From assembly GCA_937959275.1 (NCBI GenBank), contig CALGLU010000052.1, positions 1 to 64,000 of the forward strand: 64,000 nucleotides of DNA, written 5' to 3'. The notes beneath the pieces were generated by a model. The model saw nothing but the letters and a program-made list of their open reading frames with translations. It had not been told where the DNA came from and did not search any database. The first letter of the stretch is position 1. Every line of letters starts with the position of its first letter. Shown piece after piece: positions 33,008 to 43,451 of the stretch. The DNA is from an uncultured Saprospiraceae bacterium (lineage in GTDB: Bacteria; Bacteroidota; Bacteroidia; Chitinophagales; Saprospiraceae). Both the position numbers and the translations under genes were made by a program.

Positions 33008-36000
33008 TCACCTACATTTACAACGCCTATTTATCTTGAAAAACTTCCACCACTTGACTTTATCCTTACTATTTTTTCCTTTTTTAGAAACTGATTTAGA
33101 ACTATTGCTTTTAAGTGGGGCAGGGAAATCTGCTGTAAGCTGATCAAACCAAGACCATACGTCATGCCCCCCTTTTGGACTCAAATGAATCTTTCTAAGA
33201 TGAGTATTATTGACCCCTTCAGTTAAAGCCAAGCTAGAGCCTCCATTAAAGCCTTGCAACAAAAAGCCTAAGGCAATATGTAAAGGACTCCCCCCACCTG
33301 ATGACACAACATCACTCAACGTAGAATACTGATAGCCATCAATGTTCTCAGGATGCGTGTACTCACCTGGTTGATGCGGTGAAAGGTATATACCTACCTC
33401 CGTTTTAGATGCATATTTTTCATGCTGAGCCAAAACACTTAGCATACCTGCTGCAAAAGCTGTACCCTGACTATGTCCGATAACCTTTATCGTCTCTCCT
33501 TCAGCCAATGTAATTGCTCCGCTATCCAATTGACGAATCAACTCCTCTGCACTAGCCATTCCTTGCATAAACCTATCTTCTCCTTGAGATCGAAAATCAT
33601 CTGTCCCATTGATATAAATGCGATCTTCGTCTTTTCCAAAATGTCTCACAAAGACATCATCTATATTCCCCCAATAATCTATTTTAGTACCATTAAATGT
33701 TGGTTCTTCATTTTTCCAAAACCGTCGACTTGGGTTATACGCATATCGACTATCAATCGCCCCTGCAATGAAATTTATATAATTAGCCTTATACTCTAAT
33801 GCATCTGAAAACAATAAGCCATTCACAAATATGATTAGCTGCCCGTCTGGATCATACGCCTGCACTGGACTGTTAAACGCATATGAATACGGACTAATCC
33901 CCTCATATGTATTTGCTAATGGATCAACATTCATCCACCGCCCTACCCACGGATCATAATTTCGAGCACCAAAATCATAGCTATTTAGATCTAGACCATC
34001 TTCATATTCCATTCCATTATATTTCCATTTCTGTGCAGTAGCATTAGCGAATGCTGACTGGCTATCATTATAACCCTTATGAAGTCCACCAAAGGGATAA
34101 TAATTATTCTCATTAATAATTTCCGTTGTGTTTGGATCAGAACTAGAAGTAATGACACCATCACGATTCTCATCCGCATAGCTCAGCCTAACGTTACCTA
34201 AGTGATCTGAATACTGATAAACGTATCCGTAATTCCCATTCTCAACAGAAACATGCCCTAATGGATGATTGAAGAATTGAAGTACATCATTGACATAAAT
34301 ATAGTTGCCAGCATAGTTAGTCGTGATGAGAGTATCTTGACCAACGTCAGCTAATTTTTTATCAAGTTTTACGCCTGTCGCATCATAGACATACTCAATT
34401 GTACCAGTCGTATTCCCACCTGAAAAGGTGATTTTCTTTGGTAGATTCAGATAGTTATATTCAATCTCAGAAATCCCTTTATTGGCATCAGTTTTCATAT
34501 TTCCATTTAAGTCATAGCTATAATCATCCTCATTATCTGAAGCCATATTAATCGCATCATCTTTAAATCCAAACCCATCAATTGGTGCGGCGTCTGCGAT
34601 TTTCATCAATTGATTCCCTGTATCGTACGAATATGTCAGATCGTCCATGACACCAAAATTTGTTGCCTCTGCGTTGGTATGCCCATTCCGGATTAGACGT
34701 TCAATGTTTCCATTTTTATCATAATTTAAATCAGAAAGTGTATAATGACCAAGCATATTATCTATAGCGCCCGTTATCCTATTCAAAGCGTCATAGGCAT
34801 ATGTATATGTATGAAGACTCTTATCAGTATTTTGCGAACGCCAATGTGTCTGAGCAATATTCCCATTAAATAATCCAGTACCATCAGTGGGATCAGTATA
34901 ATCCAACCTATATCCAAAAAGGTCGTTTGCATTAATTGTAAGACTATTACCATAAGGCGTATTGTCGTTTATCCCCATAAGCCAGCCACGTATGTTATAA
35001 TTATAATCTATTGTTTGCAAGCCCGAAGAATTAAGAAGATTACTTCCATCAACCTCACCTCCAACCTTTCTTTTAATCATCCGACCAAGTTCATCATATT
35101 CGTTTAAAGTGATCAACTCATTAATTCCAGTACCTAAGCCCAATGCGCTAGGGTCTATATCAAGCAATGTATTGAAATCATTCGCATTTTCAGGAATAAC
35201 ACTACCATCCTCAACTGTAATGGATAGCCTTGCTTTTTTGTCTTGATCAATGATCCCCGAAAGTTGCAGATGCTCAGGAACACCGACTTCAATTCCTCCA
35301 TCACAACTTTCGTCTAGAGATGCACCGCCAATGCACTGGGACTGCGAAACGAGACGACCTACATGATCATATGTGAAATGGTCTAAGGTGACAATCGTAT
35401 CAGCACTTCTAATATGAGAACTTCTTTGCAGCAAGGTGCGACCTGTAAAATCAAGACTCAACTTTACTTCATCGAGAGTTGCTAAGTAGTCATTTTTAGA
35501 AATAATACAAAGAGGCCTACTCTTTTCATCATACAATTTTATCATGGTGATCCAATCTTCTGTTTCAAGCACCTTCGTCTTAGTACCTGTTATCAGACCT
35601 TGAACCATAGTAGAGATCTCCTGATCATATATTTGCCCACTAGGCAGGGTCAATTCACCAAGGTCAAAATTGTAACTATCATAATAATTTATCGTAAGCA
35701 CTTCGGTCAAGCTTGTTACGGGATAAGCTCCATTATTGTAGTATATGTCTACTCCTTCAATTGTTGTTATCGATCCTCGAATTACCCATAATGGAATATT
35801 TAATGCATTGACTTCTGTTTGTATCGTTTGTCTATTTCTCGCATCAACTGCCTTGCCTGTGTATGCTACTCTACTAAACTGATCGTACTTTGTAAATAAC
35901 CATTCTCCATTGGCTTTTTGATTTGCATCTTGGGTCATGATCGGCTGATCTAGTCTATTGAATACAATATACTCTTCGCCTCTACCTGGCACCTTTTTAA

Positions 36001-38914
36001 TCACAACTCGATTCCTGTGATCATATACATATTTAAAACCTAAGGCATCCATGTTTGCATTCATCTCCGATAGAGTTGCAGTACTAGGCTCCATTTTAGG
36101 TGTTAGCACATAGGATAGATTTCCAAAGTCATCATAGACATATTGAGTATCGTGTCTGTCATTATTGTTATAGGTGCGTTTTAAAATTAGTCTACCATGC
36201 TTGTCTGTATACTCCTCAGTTGAATGATCATTCCCTGTTGTATAATTTTCGTCATAGCTTATTATTTTATTCAATTCGCCTTGAGGATAAAGACCATCTT
36301 CAATTAATGTTGGATAATACGTATTATTACTATAGCTAAGATTGACTCGGTATAGCCTAACGCCATCAATCACAGCATTAGATTGATAATCAAACATGGT
36401 TTCATGACCGTTTCCAAGTTTCCAAGCCTCTCCAGGAGAAGCTATTTTTAACACACGATTTAATGGTGAAGACTCGAGAAGAGATTCACCATATGGATTT
36501 GTTGTATTTTGATATTTAGCTTGATCATAAAATGTTTGTGTCTGTTCTTTTGCATCAGAGCGGTACGCAGCCAGATCATCATCGGTTTCGGGATATGGTA
36601 AAAATTCCTGGATCACTCTACCAAAGTCATCGTAGTCTATAAACTTGATAACATCATCTTTGTCTGGTGTTTGATCAATGCCAATATGTTGTAAATTTCT
36701 ACCTAAGCCATCAAGATATACGATACTTTGAATAAGATTATCGTTTGAAGTAAAAAAACTCGTCCCACTCGTTTCTTCTGTTTGATATGCTCTGGTGTAG
36801 ACATAATTTAGGTCAGATGGATTAAATGATGGAGGTGTGCAATTATTATCTGGCGCATAAAACTCAGGACAGCCATCGAGCATATTTAGAGCATAATTTG
36901 AGCCTGGAGGAAGGCAACCCGTGTAACTATTGTTTAGATCAGGATCTCCTAGATTGTCATAGTCATTGTCTAAATACCAGATCGTATTCGGATGTATAGC
37001 TGCATTGTAATCGTTGCAATCCGTTTCTGGTAAGACAGTTTGAGTGAACCCTGCTCCTGGGCTATCACAACTAAGTACCGTCCCACCAATGGTAGGTGAA
37101 AAGTCATCAGAATCAATATCTTGATACCAAGTCACTGGTACTAAAACCTCCGCGAGTACTGCTACTCTCTCTGAACTACAGTCCGTTGTACTATTGTAAC
37201 TTTCAACATAATATGTCGCTGAATTCGCAATTGATGGTGTTGTGAACGTATTCCCAGTCCCTAATAAAGTGCCGCTCGTTAGCTGATCATACCAGCGCAT
37301 CATCCCTCCACCATTACCTAAACTTGTCGTCAACATAACTGTTCCAGGTCCACATCGAGAGACAGTTGGAGCAGTTGGCAGATTTGGTAAGGGATCAACA
37401 AACACATCAATACGCACTCTGTTTGTAATCGTAAATGGACAACCAAGGAGATTCGTTAAAGTACCTTCTACCCAGAATGACTTTAAGCCATTTAAGGTTT
37501 CAGCGTAGCTAATCGTCGGTTGATAATTTGGTCCCGTGTGAATGGGACTACTATTAGAAGCTACATCGTACCAATCATAAACGCTTCCTGTATGGCCACC
37601 TTCTGCTACTAGAATAAAAGTACCCATCCCGCAATTATCAGAATTGAGACTCTCGTCGCCAACGGTTAATGTTGGCACAGTACTGTTATCTATAAATGTG
37701 GCTGTGATGGCTACGCGATTACTTTCACATCCGTTCAAAACTGATGCAACCCAATAGGTCTTGGTCTCAGCGGTCACGATTATAGATGTGACATAGTTAC
37801 CGACAGTACTTGTCACTTGATGGGATGCAGTATTAGGGCCAGATACTGTAGTATACCATTTGTGAGTCAAGCCAGAAGCAATTGTTGAAACAGCATCTAG
37901 CGTAATCGTATTGATACCACAGTCATTTTCTTTATCCATGACTGTAGGTGGAGCAGTACTTGAGTTTATGATGGCCGAAACAGTTTTTTTAAGTCCTTCG
38001 CAGCCATCTACTATCATACTCACTTGATAGTTAGCTGTCGCGCTCAGTGTAGGCGTTGTGTATGATGAAGATGTACTTGTTTGTGCAATGCTCCCATTGG
38101 GATTATACCAGCGATAAGAAACTCCACTAGGTGCACCAGAAGCTGTCAAGGTCAGGGGTCCTGGACCACATCGTTGTTTATTAGATGCGTTTGGGACAGG
38201 TGTTACTGGTTTAAAACTAACGACAATCGATTTCGTCTCTGTTAGCGTCCCGCTGTAACAATTTATACTTGTCATTGTACCTTTGACCCAATAGGTTTTT
38301 TGGCCGTTGACTAAACTGGCATACGTTAGTGTCGGTTGATACAGTGCTCCTGTAAAAATCGGTGTGCCTGAAGTATTCGAACTTGCATACCATCTATAAG
38401 TACTTCCATTACCTCCACCGCCTGCACTAATGGCGAAGGTCGCAGTTGGTCCACATTGTGGGCCTGTATAGCCAATGGTTAAATCAGGTGGAGTGAGATC
38501 TGGTGTTGTGAAGGTCACCTTGACTTGTGTTCGAGAACTAATTTGTCCACTGCTACTAATTGCTGCGACCCAATAGGTCTTTGTCTGTGTGACAGTAAGT
38601 TCAGTTGCATATGTTCCAGGCGGCGTATTCGAAGACACTGCATGCGCGATGGTCTGAAATCCAGTTTGCGTCAAGTACCATCTATGTGTTAGGCCTGATG
38701 GGGAATTGAGAGAATAGGCTGACAACTTCACGCTGGCATTACACCCATTTGTGATATTGCTTGTATTGGTTTGTGGAGGTGATGGGGTTTGAGCTAAGAG
38801 TTCAAAGCTGAGTAGACTCAAAAAACTAAGGACTAGAAGGCCTCTCATCAACATGGTGTTTATGTCCATTGTATAAAGATCAGCAGGGTTGAATTGAAAG
38901 TTATTATTGTCCAT
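33008..38914 (-). CDS. DUF6443/RHS protein with Ig-like N-terminus and lipase-like C-terminus
   Basis: This 1968-residue protein overlaps the upstream RHS gene by 11 bp. A signal-like helix (MRGLLVLSFLSLLSFELLAQ) starts at residue 23, so ATG 38848 is an alternative start. Residues about 45-590 hold five or so Ig-like/CHU_C repeats (GLTHRWYLTQTG, SVYDWYDVAS type). A DUF6443 segment (YVYTRAYQTEETSGTSFF) and many YD repeats follow, then the core ending DFGARNYDPWVGRWMNVDPL. After the PDG boundary comes a variable domain of about 270 residues with VIGHSQGTAF (Ser near 1815) and GGHDVW (His near 1917), like an alpha/beta lipase. It is probably a polymorphic toxin or contact effector. Confidence 0.85.
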   Translation of the reverse strand: MDNNNFQFNPADLYTMDINTMLMRGLLVLSFLSLLSFELLAQTPSPPQTNTSNITNGCNASVKLSAYSLNSPSGLTHRWYLTQTGFQTIAHAVSSNTPPGTYATELTVTQTKTYWVAAISSSGQISSRTQVKVTFTTPDLTPPDLTIGYTGPQCGPTATFAISAGGGGNGSTYRWYASSNTSGTPIFTGALYQPTLTYASLVNGQKTYWVKGTMTSINCYSGTLTETKSIVVSFKPVTPVPNASNKQRCGPGPLTLTASGAPSGVSYRWYNPNGSIAQTSTSSSYTTPTLSATANYQVSMIVDGCEGLKKTVSAIINSSTAPPTVMDKENDCGINTITLDAVSTIASGLTHKWYTTVSGPNTASHQVTSTVGNYVTSIIVTAETKTYWVASVLNGCESNRVAITATFIDNSTVPTLTVGDESLNSDNCGMGTFILVAEGGHTGSVYDWYDVASNSSPIHTGPNYQPTISYAETLNGLKSFWVEGTLTNLLGCPFTITNRVRIDVFVDPLPNLPTAPTVSRCGPGTVMLTTSLGNGGGMMRWYDQLTSGTLLGTGNTFTTPSIANSATYYVESYNSTTDCSSERVAVLAEVLVPVTWYQDIDSDDFSPTIGGTVLSCDSPGAGFTQTVLPETDCNDYNAAIHPNTIWYLDNDYDNLGDPDLNNSYTGCLPPGSNYALNMLDGCPEFYAPDNNCTPPSFNPSDLNYVYTRAYQTEETSGTSFFTSNDNLIQSIVYLDGLGRNLQHIGIDQTPDKDDVIKFIDYDDFGRVIQEFLPYPETDDDLAAYRSDAKEQTQTFYDQAKYQNTTNPYGESLLESSPLNRVLKIASPGEAWKLGNGHETMFDYQSNAVIDGVRLYRVNLSYSNNTYYPTLIEDGLYPQGELNKIISYDENYTTGNDHSTEEYTDKHGRLILKRTYNNNDRHDTQYVYDDFGNLSYVLTPKMEPSTATLSEMNANMDALGFKYVYDHRNRVVIKKVPGRGEEYIVFNRLDQPIMTQDANQKANGEWLFTKYDQFSRVAYTGKAVDARNRQTIQTEVNALNIPLWVIRGSITTIEGVDIYYNNGAYPVTSLTEVLTINYYDSYNFDLGELTLPSGQIYDQEISTMVQGLITGTKTKVLETEDWITMIKLYDEKSRPLCIISKNDYLATLDEVKLSLDFTGRTLLQRSSHIRSADTIVTLDHFTYDHVGRLVSQSQCIGGASLDESCDGGIEVGVPEHLQLSGIIDQDKKARLSITVEDGSVIPENANDFNTLLDIDPSALGLGTGINELITLNEYDELGRMIKRKVGGEVDGSNLLNSSGLQTIDYNYNIRGWLMGINDNTPYGNSLTINANDLFGYRLDYTDPTDGTGLFNGNIAQTHWRSQNTDKSLHTYTYAYDALNRITGAIDNMLGHYTLSDLNYDKNGNIERLIRNGHTNAEATNFGVMDDLTYSYDTGNQLMKIADAAPIDGFGFKDDAINMASDNEDDYSYDLNGNMKTDANKGISEIEYNYLNLPKKITFSGGNTTGTIEYVYDATGVKLDKKLADVGQDTLITTNYAGNYIYVNDVLQFFNHPLGHVSVENGNYGYVYQYSDHLGNVRLSYADENRDGVITSSSDPNTTEIINENNYYPFGGLHKGYNDSQSAFANATAQKWKYNGMEYEDGLDLNSYDFGARNYDPWVGRWMNVDPLANTYEGISPYSYAFNSPVQAYDPDGQLIIFVNGLLFSDALEYKANYINFIAGAIDSRYAYNPSRRFWKNEEPTFNGTKIDYWGNIDDVFVRHFGKDEDRIYINGTDDFRSQGEDRFMQGMASAEELIRQLDSGAITLAEGETIKVIGHSQGTAFAAGMLSVLAQHEKYASKTEVGIYLSPHQPGEYTHPENIDGYQYSTLSDVVSSGGGSPLHIALGFLLQGFNGGSSLALTEGVNNTHLRKIHLSPKGGHDVWSWFDQLTADFPAPLKSNSSKSVSKKGKNSKDKVKWWKFFKINRRCKCR

Positions 38915-41900
38915 TATTTTGTCCTTTATAGTGATATAAATAATCAGACACTAAATTTCCGTTTGCGTCTTTGACCTGTACTAACCTATTAAGATCATCA
39001 TACTCATAAGACATGGTATAAGCTCTATGGTCAGTTGTACTTAGCATCCCTACTAGTGGCTTGTACGTATAGGTGGAAATTAAAAATTCTGGATTCGTTA
39101 TTCTCAATGCCTCAATTTGAGCAAGATCATTCTCATCATAGTTTTTGAGGATGTTAATTGAGACACCCAAGGCGGCGGCAATAGCAGCGTAAGATGCATT
39201 CTCAATTTTTGCAATTGGATATGTATTATTATAGCCCCAAATATAGCTTATCGGTGGTCCGCCTTCTTTCCGCAATTGGATGGGCTTACCCTTATTATAC
39301 TCTTCATACAACAGTCGACTTTCTAAGTCTAGATTTCCTTTGCTTGCTTGCGTCTTATGAGGTAGAATGACGTCTCTTGAAATTCCTGAAATAGGGTCTA
39401 TATATTGACCGTAAACTTCAAACTCTGACCGCTTAACCGCTAGGACTAGATTGTCTCTTTTAGTCACCGTCTGCACTGCCCTACCGATTTGATGTTGGTC
39501 GTCATGTTTTAATTTCGCTATGGCAGCATACGATTCTAAAACACCACCTTCAGGTAAATCATTAGCATCCGCTATATCATCTGGATAATAAATTTTAGTT
39601 TCAACGACAGTGCCGTCACTCGTAGATACCATTGTTTTGGTAGGTTGCAAATGAAGTTCATTTTCATATGCTGTGACTTGATTGACTGTTATAGGATTCA
39701 TTCCATTTAAATCATATGTTGTCTCAGAGCTTGAAGTCAATTGAATCAGATTAGAATAATGCGGGTGGAATTGAAATTTAAAATTCCGACAAGGATATTG
39801 TCTAGGAAAAATCTCGAATAGTTGTTCTTGTGTCGCACTGATTACATAATTTGGATTCTGATACAAGTCATTTAAAGAATAGCCATCCGCTGGTAATCCG
39901 TTAATTGTGTACTGGTTAATCACTTCATGAACCTTCGTGTACGTGCCATCACTATTTCGTTTGTAATCTTCTATCGCGTAGTTGATCCCATTGTGTGGAA
40001 TTCTTACAGGCGGATAGTTATGAAAATCATGTAAATAATCTATCTGTGTGTATGATCTAAAATGATCAGGAGCATTATAATAGCTTTTTATCGTTTTTCC
40101 ATTATCTCCATTCTCTCCAGTATTTGTGATTTCTACTTTATCGTATCCAACATAGCTTCCTACATCTTTAGACAATGTATTAAAAGAAGAAGCACTACCA
40201 ATGATTCTGGGATAGGCACTCGGCCCAGTATAACCTGGCGCTTGCGTTATGAAGCCAGCTATTGCAATAGCTTTATGGGATTTGTAATAGTTGGGCAAGG
40301 TTTTGATTTTCCCATACGACTTCGTAATAGGCCCATCAAGACCTGTATCCGGATAATGATAGTTATAGTTATGTTTAGTTTGAATAGAACCATCTATATC
40401 TTTTACTTCAATTGATTTAACGCGGAGACCGCCGCCAACAGAATAGGCTTCACTGCTACTCAATTGGTCATCAGCCCATTTAGCATCCAATGACACTTGA
40501 CCATAAAATAATCCACCGTGATCATTAAAGTGGGCCTCTATTATATATTCTGTATCTGCTAAATCATACAGCGGATGGTTTTGTTGCCACGTTTCTTCAT
40601 AACTTGCTATAATAACTGGAACCCGACTGCCATTCTCCTCTTCTGTATAATTAAGCCACGCTGTCGTTCCAATAGAAGAATCTATATTTCGCCTACTCAA
40701 TTCTGCCCCATTTCTATCTCTAAAAATCAGGTAGAAATCATTAAGAAAGTCAATACTGTTTATATTCGGCTTTTGTGTACTCATCGCAGTATTCCAGCCT
40801 GTTAGTATTAAGTCATATTTTAAGTAAAGCGTAGAGTTTAAAGAAGGGAATATAGTCATACTCGTATCTGCTACTCCACTTCCAGCTACCACAGTAAAAT
40901 TTTTAGGAACTGTCACTGGCGGAATTGAATTTGATGTCCCTTGCGCATCAAATGTATTTAGCTCAAAATCAAATTCTGTCGACCCACCAGTTGGATACGT
41001 TATCTTATTCAAACTAAAATACTTGGCATATTCTGCATTAGGTAGCCGATTTGCTTTGTTGAATTGATTGAATTGGACAGGTATTCCAAAAGCATCTCTT
41101 AGTTCGGGTATAAATGAATGATAATTCGTAGCGTTATTATAGAAGCCCCAATAATCTTGACTGAATGATGTTTTATTTGGTAGAAATGGGGCATCAAAAT
41201 ATTCGAATGCATGGACTTCTATATCATTTTTCACAATAGAATCTAGCCGTAGTCGAAGATTAATGTCTGGCAAATCCGAACTTAGCGCACCAATTGCTTG
41301 TGCAAAATCTCCATTTGCTATACTTACGCTATTATATAAATTACTATTATTCCCGAATGGCTTACCGAAGTAGGAATAGTTGAAGTCATGATCGCTTATT
41401 GGATCACCCAAATAGTTAGTGACTTCCATCGATTTTAGAAAATATGTTTTTACATCTAATCGCTCTCCACTATCCGAATAATTAAAATCGATTGTTCCGC
41501 TATCAAACTGTATTTGCGCTAAATTAAAATTCTGGATATGACTTGTTGGACCTAAAACATTACTATACACAGGAGTGGTTGCTTGGAAGGCATCACCAGA
41601 AACTTGATAAGTCTGTGTATATGTTCTCAGAGGTTTGACAATACCATGGTCAACATAGTTAAAAACAACTGTGTTTCCTACAGTGTCTATTATCTTTGTC
41701 AAGTACCAAGACGAGATATATGCTGGTAGGTTCGAGCTTGGAAAACTGGTCTCTATTGTTCTATCAAATTCATATTGAATGCCATTCTCTGTAGTAATTA
41801 AAAATACATAGTTGGCGGAACCCGCAGGCTTGCTGGCACGCTCGATCCGTATGCCTTGCCGCTCCATTAATACGGTAGCGCCCGTTTCTTTATTAAAGAC

Positions 41901-42455
41901 AAATGAACCACTATAACCATTAAAGTTAAAGTGAAATAGATCAGGCATATGATCCGCAGCATTCAGCGAAGAAGGATCAAATTGTGGAAATGGAACTTGG
42001 TTGCCATTGAATGGGAATGCACAATTTTCATCAGCTGTGATAAATCCATTCTGTTCTGGATTAAAATAACCCTGGGGCATAGGAATATCAGGCAACTGTT
42101 GGAAGTTATTCAAATTACCAGAAACGCTGAAATCATCTTGGCCATTAACTGATCTCGTGATGGCTCCACCAGCGTTAATAGCCCAACCGAGTCCAACATT
42201 ACCGGACTCTTCCGATACTTGAATACCACCTGTCGCATAACTTAGTGAGATGGGAACTGCTATTTCTCCTTCCGTCACCGTATACAATGAAACGGAAACT
42301 TGTGGTAAGCCACTATATTCATTAACTGGTGTAATTACAGATTTAAATAGTGAAGCTACATTGGGACTTGGTGGCACCAATTGTTTGTAGTCAATCTGAG
42401 CGTGTATTGCTATTGCAAAAAATGGCAGGATCGATAGTAGTCGATAGCGATTCAT
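38904..42455 (-). CDS. RHS-repeat secreted protein, first of a coupled pair
   Basis: This 1183-residue protein has a signal peptide MNRYRLLSILPFFAIAIHA. It starts with VAVP-like SpvB/TcB features: SVSLYTVTEGEIAVPISLSY and GNVGLGWAINAGGAITRSVN. Beta-rich YD-type repeats fill the middle, and the end has SYEYDDLNRLVQVKDANGNL. It lacks the RHS core motif and a toxin-like tip. Its stop overlaps the next RHS gene by 11 bp, so the two are coupled. This two-part layout is common in Bacteroidota and suggests that a carrier or shell protein is paired with the effector protein. No cognate immunity gene is evident next to the pair. Confidence 0.82.
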   Translation of the reverse strand: MNRYRLLSILPFFAIAIHAQIDYKQLVPPSPNVASLFKSVITPVNEYSGLPQVSVSLYTVTEGEIAVPISLSYATGGIQVSEESGNVGLGWAINAGGAITRSVNGQDDFSVSGNLNNFQQLPDIPMPQGYFNPEQNGFITADENCAFPFNGNQVPFPQFDPSSLNAADHMPDLFHFNFNGYSGSFVFNKETGATVLMERQGIRIERASKPAGSANYVFLITTENGIQYEFDRTIETSFPSSNLPAYISSWYLTKIIDTVGNTVVFNYVDHGIVKPLRTYTQTYQVSGDAFQATTPVYSNVLGPTSHIQNFNLAQIQFDSGTIDFNYSDSGERLDVKTYFLKSMEVTNYLGDPISDHDFNYSYFGKPFGNNSNLYNSVSIANGDFAQAIGALSSDLPDINLRLRLDSIVKNDIEVHAFEYFDAPFLPNKTSFSQDYWGFYNNATNYHSFIPELRDAFGIPVQFNQFNKANRLPNAEYAKYFSLNKITYPTGGSTEFDFELNTFDAQGTSNSIPPVTVPKNFTVVAGSGVADTSMTIFPSLNSTLYLKYDLILTGWNTAMSTQKPNINSIDFLNDFYLIFRDRNGAELSRRNIDSSIGTTAWLNYTEEENGSRVPVIIASYEETWQQNHPLYDLADTEYIIEAHFNDHGGLFYGQVSLDAKWADDQLSSSEAYSVGGGLRVKSIEVKDIDGSIQTKHNYNYHYPDTGLDGPITKSYGKIKTLPNYYKSHKAIAIAGFITQAPGYTGPSAYPRIIGSASSFNTLSKDVGSYVGYDKVEITNTGENGDNGKTIKSYYNAPDHFRSYTQIDYLHDFHNYPPVRIPHNGINYAIEDYKRNSDGTYTKVHEVINQYTINGLPADGYSLNDLYQNPNYVISATQEQLFEIFPRQYPCRNFKFQFHPHYSNLIQLTSSSETTYDLNGMNPITVNQVTAYENELHLQPTKTMVSTSDGTVVETKIYYPDDIADANDLPEGGVLESYAAIAKLKHDDQHQIGRAVQTVTKRDNLVLAVKRSEFEVYGQYIDPISGISRDVILPHKTQASKGNLDLESRLLYEEYNKGKPIQLRKEGGPPISYIWGYNNTYPIAKIENASYAAIAAALGVSINILKNYDENDLAQIEALRITNPEFLISTYTYKPLVGMLSTTDHRAYTMSYEYDDLNRLVQVKDANGNLVSDYLYHYKGQNNGQ

Positions 42456-42636
42456 ACTTTTGAGTAAGTTTAAATATTATTAGAAGTTACCTTGATATTA
42501 ACAAATGGATAATACACAATCGAATTGTATGCATCCAGCTGTCTAATATCTTTAAGACAAATTAATATAAAACAATGAATGGCTTTATTTAAAAAGGTAA
42601 AATGTTCTAAATGTGTCGGAGTAACACCTATAGGAT

Positions 42637-42918
42637 CTATTGTTCTTGAAGTAATTCCTCGACATCCTGGAGAAATTCGTCTTCTTCTCGATTCCTGTTT
42701 TTAAACCAGACAAAGGCGAGACTTGCTACGATTAGATAAGGCATTGATAGCATAAAAAGAATCCCTTTATTCAAACCTGCGCCAGCTGACCCACCACTTT
42801 CTAAATTCGATTCAGCTGCCATTTTACACATCGGACACTGTGCAGACAGATCAACCAGTATGATCAGCAACAATAGAGTGATCAATCCAAATTGTCGGAT
42901 AATAGGTTTTGATTTCAT
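42637..42918 (-). CDS. Small membrane protein with CPMCK motif (oxidase cluster)
   Basis: The protein is 93 aa from ATG 42918, which overlaps the previous stop (ATGA); a longer GTG-less frame was rejected. The N-terminus is a signal or anchor helix (FGLITLLLLIILVDLSAQ), followed by CPMCKMAAESNLESGGSAG and a second helix ending in an acidic tail. The CxxC in a periplasmic position, after the signal helix, suggests metal (copper) or thiol handling. It is the last gene of the respiratory operon, in the place where Bacteroidota often have this small protein; its function is not established. Confidence 0.7.
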   Translation of the reverse strand: MKSKPIIRQFGLITLLLLIILVDLSAQCPMCKMAAESNLESGGSAGAGLNKGILFMLSMPYLIVASLAFVWFKNRNREEDEFLQDVEELLQEQ

Positions 42919-43451
42919 TGATAACATGGTTTCAACATTAAGTACACAATTGGGCCAGTGAGTGCCACATACAACCACAGTGGATAGACCCATCTCGCAA
43001 ATGCCTTATGTCTAGCAATTTGCATTAAAATACCTCTATTAAATGTAATTAGTATAAAAGGCAAAATGAGCCCTGCAAGAATAATATGAGTGATTAAGAA
43101 GAAGAAATAGATGATCCTGATATTCCCTTCACCACAAAATTTAGTTTCTGGAGTTGTGAAATGATAAATCACATAACAAAGCAAAAACAATGAAGAGAGT
43201 CCTAAAGCTGTGATCATACTATATTTGTGCTTGACTACATCTTTCTGTTTGATGAAATATAGAGCAGCGATTAAGCAAACAGCAACTACCGCATTTAAAC
43301 TCGAATAAAACGGAGGTAACCAAGTAAAATCAAAACCAAAATTATTCTTCTCTGGCATACGCATCAAGATGACCAAAAGGATTACGACTACGGAGAGTCC
43401 ATAGGCGATCCAATCCATCTTTCTTAACTTATCTTCAGTTGCTTGGCTCAT
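42915..43451 (-). CDS. DUF420 membrane protein (CtaM-like)
   Basis: The protein is 178 aa with five hydrophobic segments. DUF420 hallmarks: LPPFYSSLNAVVAVCLIAAL, DVVKHKYSMITALGLSSLFL, CYVIYHFTTPETKFCGEGN, RIIYFFFLITHIILAGLILP and the end HKAFARWVYPLWLYVALTGP. The family contains CtaM, needed to mature some cytochrome oxidases. It overlaps the upstream gene by 17 bp and the downstream one by 4 bp, so translation is coupled in this operon. Confidence 0.88.
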   Translation of the reverse strand: MSQATEDKLRKMDWIAYGLSVVVILLVILMRMPEKNNFGFDFTWLPPFYSSLNAVVAVCLIAALYFIKQKDVVKHKYSMITALGLSSLFLLCYVIYHFTTPETKFCGEGNIRIIYFFFLITHIILAGLILPFILITFNRGILMQIARHKAFARWVYPLWLYVALTGPIVYLMLKPCYQ

